Assembly: GCF_014529535.1 (NCBI RefSeq)
Contig: NW_023503941.1
Span: 1,770,645-1,834,644 of the forward strand
Length of the DNA stretch: 64,000 bases
Direction of reading: 5' to 3'
From: Bradysia coprophila
Taxonomy: Eukaryota; Arthropoda; Insecta; Diptera; Sciaridae
The notes under the pieces are model-generated. The model was not told the origin of the DNA. It was given only the letters and a program-made list of their open reading frames with translations, and did not search any database. Every line of letters starts with the position of its first letter. Position 1 is the stretch's first letter. Below, piece by piece: positions 12,255 to 23,777 of the stretch. The translations under genes and the position numbers were made by a program.

Positions 12255-12462
12255 CATGTACCATAGACTCCCCGACACCCCTAGCACATTCAAACAGGCA
12301 CTATTTGAAATTGACAGGGGAATGTATTGTTCCCCTACGAGTGTTTTCTCTTTTTCACATAGAAACTAAAACTAAAAGTTTCGGGTAAAACTTGAGCAAA
12401 GTCAACGGACTTCAAGCATGAGTGGTACTGTAAATAGGGTACTGAAACTTGACAGTTGACAG

Positions 12463-12575
12463 CAGAGCCTACTTTTTGGAAACTAATTTCTTGAATTTCT
12501 CGAAATTTCTCGAATTTTCTCAAAGTTTCTTGATTTTCTCGATTTTCTCTAAAAGTTTCTAAAAAGTAGGCCCTG
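12463..12575. mobile_element. 113-bp hAT-type MITE, duplicate 1 only
   Basis: The ends are CAGAGCCTACTTTTT and CAGGGCCTACTTTTT (reverse complement). The target duplication GTTGACAG is exact at 12455-12462 and 12576-12583. The sister locus near 20975 has one GTTGACAG and no insert, which is a natural empty site. Confidence 0.92.
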
Positions 12576-12925
12576 GTTGACAGTGTGTCACATATTTGTA
12601 AAACACTGTAAAAAACCATTTTATACAAAAAAGTAATCTATTTGACAGCTGTCGACTATGATCACTGTTGCTTGAAGTGCGTTGGCAAAGTTAAATTGAC
12701 AAGGTGTTTTGACACTTATCATTCAGAAACAACACGTCGTTAACTCATTTTTAGATACAAAACAAATACTTCATTAAAATCACATATTTTCCACCTGGAA
12801 TTTTTAGTTTCTGTACGACCTCTTATACAATAAAATAGCGTATTGACAAATATGTCAAAATCTAGCCCTGGTTGCCTAGTCAAGCAATATATTGTCATTG
12901 CGATCAAAACATGCGACGTATTTTC

Positions 12926-13194
12926 CAAGGTAAATATAGTGAGGAGGTAATGTCATGTATAACCGAATCAGATGTGCGGTGGCACGAAAGTTCGATAAAA
13001 ACGCCATCTCATCCCTTCATTGAAAGCAAAAATGGAATAGAAAGTCGGACCATCTGTTGTGACATAGTGAAAATATTTTTGTGAAATACAAGTAAATAGT
13101 AGTCAATCATTTAAAAAAAAGATGTCACTGGCATCGAACTTATGTGCTAGGCCGCGCGTCTGAATGACATTACCTCCTCACTATATTTACCTTG
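12926..13194. mobile_element. 269-bp MITE with CAAGG ends, duplicate 1 only
   Basis: Inverted ends of about 31 bp begin CAAGGTAAATATAGTG. The duplication GTATTTTC is exact at 12918-12925 and 13195-13202. The sister locus near 21388 has a single GTATTTTC and no insert. A related, older copy lies at about 62400-62625. Confidence 0.93.
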
Positions 13195-14461
13195 GTATTT
13201 TCTCACTGTCAACGTGGTAAATTGTGTATTCAAAATTCGTAATGCTGTAGTTGACTTCGTTCGTTTATTCTAAACTGTTTGTAATCGAAATTTCACAATT
13301 TCACCCTTAAATATGTAACCAGAGAGAACATAGGATAAGTATAGTATATTCCGATCCTTTATATGAAAAATGGAAAATTCCAACGTTTTTATGCTTTAAT
13401 ACCAGTAGACAATATCCTTGTCTTTGCAAACACGATACTAGCGAGAAAATGAATTGAAAATACAAGCCAACAAAAATTGATATGTAAATGTTCACACTTT
13501 ACACAGAAATGTTCTTTCAGTGACAATAAATCTTGATTAACGCGACCGATGCGATGCAGACTTTCCAGAACATAATTTTTTCAACGCTATTTTTGTCGAC
13601 AGGTATTAGTAGAGGGGCATTTTGTCAAAAACATAAGTAATTTGTATTCGAATAAAAGTTGACTGTGAGGCTAATTTTAGTTATATTAAATTTTAGCAGT
13701 CTAAAAAACAAGGCTTTTTCAAGAAACAAAGCTTTGAACGCCGACCTGTAGGTGCGCCACAATTTGTTTAGTCCTTCGTTACGTTACTTGTACGATCTGT
13801 CACAAAAAATTGAGTGTGCATGGAGATGCACAATACATTTTTTTTAAACCGGATGTTGTTGCTACTCGTTGCCTCGATAAGGACGATACAGATTGTGGGA
13901 ATTGTTTTAGTTACTTCGACAAAAATCAGCGATGTAACTGCCATCTAGTGGGTCTTGTGAGAAATAATTTGTTAACCAATTGATATTTTCGATCAATTTG
14001 TCAATTTCACTGTCAATTTGTCAAAATATTGTTTTTATGAAGTGACAGAAGACCGACTTGCTAAGAAATCTTGTTTAAATCCACACCAGTGGATGTTTGG
14101 GATTGTTTTTTTTCACGTAAATTTGCAAGAATCATTTCCAAACATCTTAATCTAGGGTAACTGAGATTCATTGGGTTAAGTCTGTTCCAAGGTCTTTCAA
14201 ATAACAACGAAGTAATTTTTGCGTCTCTGGGTGGGTGACGGTCGGTACATACCTATACTGTAAGTACTAGAACATACGTGCCGATTGATTTAAATATTTG
14301 TTTGAGCAGCTGTTTCAAATAACTAAAAACGACAATAACAATATTTGAAAGACCTGTAACCACATTACTATTGAAAATGTTCCATACGAACAAACTGAAC
14401 AAAACAAAAGAACACGTCTAGACTAGTCCTGCCGGCACGTATTAGTTGGCTGGCGTGGCTA

Positions 14462-14727
14462 AAGTCGGAGCATTATAATTTGATCGATTCTACTCATTTT
14501 ATTCATTTTTAAATAATTGTAGTTTTCGAAGAAATCATTTCGAAAACATTACAGTATAATAGCTTAGACACGTGCATTTGAACGGATTACCCGCAGGTAT
14601 ACCGCGAGCAAACAGCTCTAATGCGCATGTGTAAGCTTTTATACTGTAATGTTTTCGAAATGATTTCTTCGAAAACTACAATTATTTAAAAATGAATAGA
14701 ATCGATCAAATTATAATGCTTCCACTT
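14462..14727. mobile_element. 266-bp palindromic MITE with TA duplication, duplicate 1 only
   Basis: The arms are about 100 bp of inverted repeat around a short centre. TA lies on both sides (14460-14461, 14728-14729), as for Tc1/mariner-type insertions. The sister locus near 22648 lacks it. Confidence 0.88.
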
Positions 14728-16043
14728 TACAAAAAAAAAATCAGAAATGTTTTTTTAGGGTGTGTTTCACGTTCAGTTCCACTGGAGATTCACCAGTACA
14801 CCTAAAACTAATGGAATGGTCTTTATCTATTGCCAATGCATCGTAAGAGTAAATTGGCGCAGTCCTATGGAGCGGTTGATTAAGTTGACCTTCGCGAATA
14901 ATTTGCAACAAAAAAGTTTCCTCACCGAAGTAAGACTATTTTTACGCTAGAACTCGCGAAAGAATGATCTGGTCTGGGGTGGCAAAAATAGTTTTTCTAC
15001 ATATCTCCCACAATAATGTCAGGCATTTATCTGAAATTATAGTCATTGGTAGTGGTCGTGGGGATGCATATGTGAGTGGGTGAATGAGTTTTTTTTTGTC
15101 ATTTCAGGTAACGTTAATTCATACAGACAAACCTGACCTAAACCTGTTTTACTTAAACCTCAAATCTGACTTGACAAATCGAACCTGATGATTGTCTACA
15201 CGTTTCTGGGTTCAGGTTAATTCAGATTAGGTCGAAATTACATCAGGTTCAGGTGAAAATAGGGCAGGCCTTATTTAAATTTCGATGTTTTTTGATATTT
15301 TCGGATATTATTAATCAACTCGGAGCCCTGAAAAAGTTTCTTAATTTTTTTATATTTTCTATCGCACCATTTGGTTCCAAGGAACCTTTGGCACCTACGG
15401 CTATATAGAACGGTTGCAATCGGTTGAGCTTGAATACTGAAAGAATTCTGTATGTCAGGAATCATGGGGAACAAATTTTTTAATTAGTTATACCGATAAA
15501 GGGCCTTGTGGTCAGGTGTCGCGTCGCCCTCTTCACATTCAGGCTTAGGGGGAATAGCTGCGGATATCATTTGCCAATAATCAAGAGTCTAACAACTTCT
15601 GAACAACAAAATTAGGCTTCGGGGCTTTAAGAAACGAAGTGATTATTTGCAGGCGCCTGCGAATAGTCCAATTACTAATGGAAATGCTATTCGCAGGCAA
15701 GCAGGACAAGGAGCTTGTTCACTTATATACGAAATGTGAAACAAGTAGCTTACGCTCCTTTCCACGAAATATAAAACATAGAGAATAGGCTTTCTTTTAG
15801 AAAACTGATTTCTCTTCCAGTTTTGGTTACCAGGTAACCAGAAAATAGATAGACTGATTGCCAAAATGTTTGCAAGCTATGTCATGTTGTTACGCATCGG
15901 CGTCAAGACATCTGTCAGCGAAAATCGGAGAGAATGGGCACTGGACCAGGACCATGTATACCTCGTTGCTGTATTACTGCTTTATTCAATTAATAATGTG
16001 CGTGCATCAATTTTATCAATTTATTTGGTTTCGATTGTGTTAG

Positions 16044-19000
16044 CTATTCGTCTTTCGGGTTAATAATCTTCGCATCATTAATGTCTACTTGCAGCATATC
16101 GTCATCACCTGGGGAAAATTTCCAAATTGTTTAAACCTTTACGACAAACAACAAAAACTTACCCCATCCCCAGTAATGATCACTAATATGATCGGCCGTA
16201 GTTTTGAGCTTCTCTCCTTCTCCGTCGTTACACTCTCCCGTGCATGATTGAACCAATTCTTTTGTCGTTTTCTGCTTCTCTTCTATTGAGTATCGGTGAC
16301 TTCCGTCTCCGGTTCGTAGAACACGACGTCGAACCATTTCATCAGACACTGTCTTTAGATCATATGCCCATCCCAACCATACAAAGAAGTCAATGAAAAG
16401 AGTAGTAGTATTCCACCAACAGCCTGGCAATTCCGAGGCTTTATAGTCGTACGGATAGACGTGATGATAGTTATGCCAGCCCTCACCGAATGCCAAGAGT
16501 CCGATGGTGAAAGTGTCAGTGGCTTTAATATCTCTGTTGTGAGAAAAGGCATTTCATCGGAATGGTAATAATCCAAGGAGATTGTGAAGTGAACTCACTT
16601 TTCGAATGGTTTACTACCCCAACTGTGGCTGACACTATTGACGCTTAAGGTTAGGTGCAACGAGAGTATATACCGAAAAATATGCCAGTGATACGCTGTC
16701 CAGAAGGACAAATCGAAAAAGTACATAAATAGAAAAATGGGCAGGAGAAATGTACAGACCATGGCCAACAGATAATAGTACCTGCACGGATTCAAAACAA
16801 AAACATAAATAGTGCGAACATTTGAACGGCCGCAACGTTCTGCCCAGGCATGAGCGCCGCCGAAAATAAGCCGCCGATCAAGCCGCCGATCAAGCCGCCG
16901 CCGGCCATTTTTGAGCAAGCCGCGCCGCAGCCGAGCCGGTTCCAAAAACACGGCTCAAGCCGGCTTGAAACGGCTGGAAAATGAAATAAAGATTTCGAAA
17001 GGTGAATGGGTGAAATAATTTTGAAAACCGAGATTCCTGTTGATCCTAAGCAGCTCAAGTACATTTTGAATTTTTTTTTACAAAATTAAGAAAATTTTGA
17101 AAATTTTCTTGAATTTTCATGAATTTTCCAGAATGGCATATTACGTCCTTGCTTCTAAGTTTGTTGTTTTGGCAAGTATGACCTTTGCGGAACGAGCCGA
17201 AGGCGCACAATCAGTTAATTCACAAATTTGAGAAAACTTTATCGATCTTTGCGAATTTTCTCGATTTTTTTTCTTTTCAATTTTTACTTGATTTTCGTGA
17301 GCTTTCGATTTCTTCTCGAAAACCATTTTCTTAATGAGTTAAATGAGTGTACCGGAGCATGATTTTCCATTTAGTTCAAGTTTTGAGGCAATAAAACTTG
17401 ACGTGTTAGTGAACCTTAGACTTAGAGACTTGCTTGTAACAAGACCAGTTCCACTTGCACTTTGAACAACCTAATCTACCTACATTTTCGCTTTCCGTAC
17501 AATTTCTTTTTCATGCTTACTAGTTCATTTTCCATGAATTTATCTAAACGTTTTTATTTTGAAAAAAAGTTAAAAGGAACCTCCAGCCGACTTTTTCGCC
17601 GCCAACGAGAAATTTTTTTCGGCTAGCCGCCGCCGAGGTTTCTCCGTCGGCGCTCATGCCTGGTTCTGCCGTACAGCGCAGAAAACCTAACGGCAAAATT
17701 GCTTACTTTTTCTGAAATCGTAACACCGGATCCGACGTCAGATCAGATATATCAACTCGTTGCCCATATTTTTTCACATCCGGATGCTTTTTACACATCA
17801 ACCAGCCGATGTGAGAGAAGAAAAATCCACGGCATGAATTATGGGGATCAGCATTGGTATCCGAGTACTTATGATGTACCCGATGATTTCTCACCCAATC
17901 GATGACCGAATATTGCAGAGATGTAGTTTGGAAAAACAAGAAAATGAAAAACAATGGACGCGTCACTTTGTAACATTTATGTGCCCAGTAACGATGTGCT
18001 CCAGCCGTAACACCATAGGAGGAAACCACACCATACATGAACCCTACAACACAGAAAAAAGAATAGTTATTTGTTAACCAAGGGGAGAAAATAGGAAAGT
18101 TTCGCTCAAGGTGGAATTTCCTAATTCTCCCCAAGGTGAACGCAACGTTTTTCATGTGGGCATTTTGCGAAAATCCTTATTTTTTTCCACTTTAAAGAAA
18201 ATAAAATAAAATACGTGTTTTGGTATTCAGGTGAGAAAATGATCATTTCTACACGCTGAACCCGCCATTTTAGAGAAGAAAATGACTATTTTCTCACCTA
18301 AAATGACGCCTCTCAGAATAAAAACAGAACGACATTTTCACAACTCTTCATAGTGGCGAAAATCCTTATTTTTTTCCACTTTAAAGAAAATAAAATAAAA
18401 TACGTGTTTTGGTATTCAGGTGAGAAAATGATCATTTCTACACGCTGAACCCGCCATTTTAGAGAAGAAAATGACTATTTTCTCACCTAAAATGACGCCT
18501 CTCAGAATAAAAACAGAACGACATTTTCACAACTCTTCATAGTGGATAAAATAAGGATTTTCACATCGCTAGCATGAAATAGTACCGTACTGTCTTGCTG
18601 GGACCTTTTTTGTTGAGTGGTGTGTTGAAATTGTATTTCGAGCCGAACACATCGCACACGCCTCAACAAAAAATTTGACCAGAGAATGCGAAAGACCGGC
18701 TCTGAGCAAGACAGTAATGACACATTTTCTGGCCGCAAGGCAACAAAGCATTGTACTGCTCGCTGGGTCATTTTTTTGTTGAAGCGTGTCGTGTGAAATA
18801 TATTCCTCGCCTCAGCTCGAAACACAACCTTGCCACACGCTTCAACAAAAAATGTCCCAGCGAGACAGACAGTATAAAGCACAATCATGGGCGCGCGTTA
18901 GCATAGCGCCCGTGACGCAAGTCCTATTACTAGAAAAAATTTCAAAAACATTTTTTGTCGTAGACTGCGGAACCATATATACAGCAAATATTGAAGTTCT

Positions 19001-19934
19001 ACAATTCAAATACAAATGACTCCAAATTACCATTAAAAAAAACTAGGCGTCCGTACGAGTTCAACGAGCTATCACACGTTCTTGCAGCTTAAAATTTGGC
19101 CACGCAAAAAATCTTCCAAGAAGCCCCATTTCCATACATTTTGGTCAATTTCAGTACTTTAAACGAAATGAAAAAATCCTAACGTTACTTTGTTAGTCCG
19201 TCCGTCCGTCCGTGTTTCCTATCTTCTAAAGTCTTCTTTAGATTTTGTTGAAATTTTGGGAGTAGATTCTAGTCGTCATTCTAAGACATTCCAGAAAAAA
19301 AAAATTGGGGGGAACCGGCCTCGTTTCGGAGCTAAGGCTCCTCGAAATTCCCATATAGGCCCCATATAAGAACACCTTTAAGTGTGTGTGTGTGGATGGG
19401 TATGGTAGAACAAATTTGTTCGCTTTTGGTATTTGGTAAGCTCTGCTCGCCTCAATTTTTTTTCCTAAATTTAGTATTTTTTAAATTTTTCAAAATTTTT
19501 TAAATTTTTCAAATTTTTTTAAATTTTTCAAAATTTTTAAATTTTTTAATATTTTCACAAATTTTTTAATTTTTCAAATTTTTCAAATTTTTCAATTCGT
19601 TCATTTTATTACCCCACAAAAAGGTCCGAGCAGTAATGGGCGTGAAAATTGCAATCACAAATGCAACATGAAAATACGCAAATATAAATACGTAAGGCCA
19701 CTTAATTTCCAGTTTGTACGGTTTTTCTCCGGGCTTTGTATCGTATGGATTGGAATTCGGGTAGTCACGCTAGTCACACACGACAGTTGTAATGAGTGAT
19801 GTAAGGATTTTACGGATAAATACGAATATTACCAATATTGTTGTCTTTTGCTGTCGTCCAATTGATTCTGATTCTGGGTGACCACCTTGTACATCTTTGT
19901 CTTTTCTTTCAACGCTGTTCTGATTGAGTAGCAT
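16044..19934 (-). CDS. Acyl-CoA desaturase copy 2, intact
   Basis: Six exons on the minus strand: 19833-19934, 19613-19769, 17707-18043, 16599-16781, 16163-16533 and 16044-16108. They sum to 1215 nt, giving 404 residues and a stop. The product is an integral-membrane di-iron acyl-CoA desaturase, of the size usual for the family. HRYWAH is at about 103-108, HRVHH at 140-144, a conserved H at 251 (NSVSHSWG) and HNYHH at 280-284. Hydrophobic segments lie at WPYVFIFAYFHVAFVIAIF, around LFFIFLFFQ and around LLAMVCTFLLPIFLF. The start is the first ATG (MLLNQNSVE), one codon longer than in copies 1 and 3. Odd points are ITARTFLWG where the others have ITGRHFL, SHSWG for SHIWG, and an 818-bp hAT-type insertion in intron 3. 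Regiospecificity (delta-9 or other) cannot be read from sequence. Confidence 0.92.
16845..17662. mobile_element. 818-bp hAT-type non-autonomous element in intron 3 of copy 2
   Basis: The ends are CAGGCATGAGCGCCG, perfect inverted 15-mers. The duplication GTTCTGCC is exact at 16837-16844 and 17663-17670. Desaturase copy 1 has a single GTTCTGCC at about 9298-9305, the empty site. The subterminal regions are rich in GCCGCC and AGCCG, unlike the surrounding DNA. No transposase frame is seen. Confidence 0.94.
18168..18565. repeat. 186-bp direct duplication inside a TIR element
   Basis: Two adjacent near-identical copies, about 18169-18354 and 18355-18541, each starting GCGAAAATCCTTATTTTTTT. They are followed by the inverted end GTGGATAAAATAAGGATTTT. 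Each unit contains an inner palindrome with AGGTGAGAAAATGA and its complement. Copy 1 of the gene keeps only a stub of this element (GCGAAAATCCGTA near 9770) beside the RTE insertion. Confidence 0.85.
18590..18872. mobile_element. Two MITEs of the CTGTCTCGCTGGG family in intron 2 of copy 2
   Basis: The second (18756-18872) is a clean palindrome matching 11078-11191. The first (from 18590, with a degenerate right end near 18685) carries the same left end with one change, CTGTCTTGCTGGG, and an inner TGTTGAG arm. Confidence 0.75.
19040..19600. repeat. Old repeat with (GTCC)n and A+T low-complexity tract
   Basis: A (CCGT)n run near 19197-19222 is followed by CCCATATAGGCCCCATATAAG and then an almost pure A/T tract at 19455-19595 made of AAATTTTTCAAATTTTT words. 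It is intronic in copy 2 and missing from copy 1, where exon 2 is followed directly by GGTAATAAAATG. Confidence 0.7.
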
Positions 19935-20394
19935 GTTTCAGAATGTTCGATCCAACACAACCTCGCTATAAGAAAGTATATCAATTTTTTTTGAACAAAG
20001 CCGCTGCCGCAGATGTTAACATTCTATCTGCCATAAGAATAAGTTACCAAATAGAGTACTATTTTGTATGAAATTGTTTTTTACAGTGTGTTACTGTGAA
20101 ATTTCAGTACCCTATATAGAGTACCACTCACGCTTGAAGTGCGTTGCCTAAGACCCGAAATTAAGACACTTCCAACTGCCAGCCCTTTTTCAAGAAATAA
20201 ATAATCGCTATTAAAAAGGGTATGCCAGTATGCTTTCGTGTTCTGGGTGCATGAACAAATGGAATTCGTATGTCAAGAATAGAACGCGTGTGCTAACTGC
20301 CAACCACTAAAAAACGTGTAAAGTGTAAAGGGATCACTGACACAAAATGTTTGTAAAAAGAGACATTAAATTGATTTCGAAAATGTGGCACCCT

Positions 20395-20772
20395 GTTCTG
20401 AAAGAACAGGTTAAGACAGTCACGAGGGTGGGTGACACCGAAATTGATAAACGCACTCAGTGCAGATTGTGTGTGAAGTCAATGAAAGTCTAGAACAGGT
20501 ATGGTCGATCGGCGAATTCGTCTTAAACGTACTCACATTTTATGTCAAAATAATATGAAAATGAGTCCTCCGGGCGGACAATAGACCATACCTGTTTTAC
20601 ACTTTCATTGTGTGAAATCAACTTAAAGAAAATGTTTGTTTTAGAAAAATTAGCAATTTAACAAAATTTGTTAAGTTGCCTTTTTCATATAAACTTCGTA
20701 GCCGTTGACGCAATTTGTGTGTCACCGCTTTCGTGATCACCTCAGAGTGGTCTTAACCTGTTCTTTCAGAAC
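20395..20772. mobile_element. MITE with GTTCTGAAAGAAC ends, copy 2, with nested insert
   Basis: The sister of 12012-12254, enlarged by the nested element at 20481-20609. The ends are intact enough to read GTCTTAACCTGTTCTTTC on the right. Confidence 0.8.
20481..20609. mobile_element. 129-bp nested MITE, Mutator-like duplication length
   Basis: The ends begin AATGAAAGTCTAGAACAGG on the left and AATGAAAGTGTAAAACAGG on the right (reverse complement). The flanks are GTGTGAAGTC and GTGTGAAATC, a 10-bp duplication with one change. The sister locus has GTGTGAAATC once. A 9-11 bp duplication suggests a Mutator-like origin; that class call is inference. Confidence 0.85.
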
Positions 20773-21278
20773 CATGTACCATAGACTCCCCGACACCCCT
20801 AGCACATTCAAACAGGCACTATTTGAAATTGACAGGGGAATGTATTGTTCCCCTACGAGTGTTTTCTCTTTTTCACATAGAAACTAAAACTAAAGGTTTC
20901 GGGTAAAACTTGAGCAAAGTCAACGCACTTCAAGCATGTGTGGTACTGTTAATAGGGTACTGAAACTTGACAGTTGACAGTATGTCACACATTTGTAAAA
21001 CACTGACAGCTGTCGACTATGATCACTTTTGCTTGAAGTGCGTTGGCAAAGTTAAATTAACACGGTGTTTTGCCACTTATCGTTCAGAAACAACACGTCG
21101 TTAACTCATTTTTAGATACAAAACAAATAATTCATATATTTTCCACCTGGAAGTTTTAGTTTCTGTACGAGCTCTTATGCAATAAAACAGCGTATTGACA
21201 ATCGGCAATCCGCGATGCTTCCCATCATATGTCAAAATCTAGCCCTGCTGCCTAATCGACAACATATCAACATATTGT

Positions 21279-21347
21279 CGAGGGGTAAATCACCAATTTT
21301 GTGACAAGGATTATATGGGATTATATGAGAAAGTGATTACCCCCTCG
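21279..21347. mobile_element. 69-bp TIR element with CGAGGGG ends
   Basis: The ends CGAGGGGTAAATCAC and CGAGGGGGTAATCAC (reverse complement) enclose about 40 bp. The duplication CATATTGT lies at 21271-21278 and 21348-21355. The sister duplicate lacks the insert. The ends match the 765-bp element at 53977-54741. Confidence 0.88.
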
Positions 21348-23777
21348 CATATTGTCATTACGATCAATGTATAAAAACATGCGACGTATTTTCTCATTAT
21401 TACGTATTTTGTCAACGTGGTAAATTGTGTATTCAAAATTCGTAATGCTGTAGTTGACTTCGTTCGTTTATTCTAAACTGTTTGTAATCGAAATTTCACA
21501 ATTTCACCCTTAAATATGTAACCAGAGAGAACATAGGATAAGTATAGGATATTCCGATCCTTTATATGAAAAATGGAAAACTCCAACGTTTTTATGCTTT
21601 AATACCAGTAGACAATATCCTTGTCTTTGCAAACACGATACTAGCGAGAAAATGAATTGAAAATACAAGCCAACAAAAATTGATATGTAAATGTTCACAC
21701 TTTACACAGAAATGTTCTTTCAGTGACAATAAGATCTTGATTAACGCGACCGATGCCGACTTTCAAGAACATAATTTTTTCAACGATTTTTTTGTCGACA
21801 GGTATTAGTAGAGGGGCATTTTGTCAAAAAACATAAGTAATCTGTATTCGAATAGAAATTGACTGTGAGGCTAATTTTAGTTATATTAAATTTTAGCAGT
21901 CTAAAAAACAAGGCTTTTTCAAGAAACAAAACTTTGAACGCCAAAATAGGTAACCTCTGTTGACCTGTTTTGTTTAGTCCTTCGTTACGTTACTTGTCCG
22001 ATCTGAGTGTGCATGGAGATGTATAGTACATTTTTAAGACCTACCCGTTGCCTTGATAAGGACGATACAGATTGTGGGAATTGTTTTAGTTACTTCCACA
22101 AAAATCAGCGATGTAACTGCCATCTCGTTGGTCTTGTGAGAAATAATTTGTTAACAAATTGATATTTTCGATCAATTTGTCAATTTCACTGTCAATTTGT
22201 CAATTTGTCAAAATATTGTTTTTATGAAGTGACAGAAGACCGACTTGCTAAGAAATATTGTTTAAATCCACACCAATGGATGTTTGGGATTGTTGTTTTT
22301 TTTTCACGTAAATTTGCAAGAATCATTTCCAAACATCTTAATCTAGGGTAACTGAGATTCATTGGGTTAAGTCTGTTCCAAGGTCTTTCAAATAACAACG
22401 AAGTAATTTTTGCGTCTCTGGGTGGGTGACGGTCGGTACATACCTATACTGTAAGTACTAGAACATACGTGCCGATTGATTCAAATATTTGTTTGAGCAG
22501 CTGTTTCAAATAACTAAAAATGACAATAACCATATTTGAAAGACCTGTAACCACATTACTATTGAAAATGTTCCATACGAACAAACTGAACAAAACAAAA
22601 GAACACGTCTAGACTAGTCATGCCGGCACGCATTAGTTGGCTGGCGTGGCTACAAAAAAAATTCAAAAATGTTTTTTTTAGGGTGTGTTTCACGTTCAGT
22701 TCCACTGGAGATTCACCAGTACACCTAAAACTAATGGAATGGTCTTTATCTATTGCCAATACATCGTAAGAGTAAATTGGCGAAGTCCCATGGAGCAGTT
22801 GATTAAGTTGACCTTCGCGAATAATTTCCAACAAAAAAGTTTCTTCACCGAAGTAAGACTGTTTTTACGCTGAAATCGCGAAAGAATGATCTGGTCTGGG
22901 GTGGCCAAAATAGTTTTTCTACATATCTCCCACAATAATGTCAGGCATTTATCTGAAATTATAGTCATTGGTAGTGGTCGTGTGGATGCATATGTGAGTG
23001 GGTGAAGGAGTTTTTTTTTGTCATTTCAGGTAACGTTAATTCATACAGACAAACCTGACCTAAACCTGTTTTACTTAAACCTCAAATCTGACTTGACAAA
23101 TCGAACCTGATGATTGTCTACACGTTTCTGGGTTCAGGTTAATTCAGATTAGGTCGAAATTACATCAGGTTCAGGTCAAAATAGGGCAGGCCTTATTTAA
23201 ATTTCGATGTTTTTTGATATTTTCGGATATTATTAATCAACTCGGAGCCCTGAAAAAGTTTCTTAATTTTTTTATATTTTCTATCGCACCATTTGGTTCC
23301 AAGGAACCTTTGGCACCTACGGCTATATAGAACGGTTGCAATCGGTTGAGCTTGAATACTGAAAGAATTCTGTATGTCAGGAATCATGGGGAACAAATTT
23401 TTTAATTAGTTATACCGATAAAGGGCCTTGTGATGAGGTGTCGCGTCGCCCTCTTCACACTCAGGCTTAGTGTTAATAGCTGCGGATATCATTTGCCAAT
23501 AATCAAGAGTCTAACAACTTCTGAACAACAAAATTAGGCTTCGGGGCTTTAAGAAACGAAGTGATTATTTGCAGGCACCTGCGAATAGTCCAATTACTAA
23601 TGTTTGCAAGCTATGCCATGTTGTTATGCATCGGCGTCAAGACATCTGTCAGCGAAAATCGGAGAGAATGGGCACTGGACCAGGACCATGTATACCTCGT
23701 TGCTGTATTACTGCTTTATTCAATTAATAATGTGCGTGCATCAATTTTATCAATTTATTTGGTTTCGATTGTGTTAG

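Larger units (their letters stand above)
11553..16043. other. Intergenic part of duplicate 1
   Basis: No gene is seen. The region aligns along its length with 19935-23777 upstream of copy 2, apart from element insertions and small gaps. Miniature elements at 12463, 12926 and 14462 are present here and absent from the sister. A short frame near 12187 recurs at 20705 simply because the DNA is duplicated. Confidence 0.8.
19935..23777. other. Intergenic part of duplicate 2
   Basis: Homologous to 11553-16043. No gene is seen. Differences from the sister are almost all clean element insertions or absences plus scattered substitutions. Confidence 0.8.

Noticed and set aside
12187-12369. 60-codon frame duplicated at 20705-20887
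   Set aside because: It spans the right end of a MITE and its flank inside a segmental duplication; conservation reflects the young duplication.
13100-13180. tRNA-like B-box (GTTCGATGCC on the minus strand) suggesting a SINE in the 269-bp MITE
   Set aside because: No convincing A-box at the right spacing, no 3' tail, and the unit has perfect inverted ends and an 8-bp duplication.
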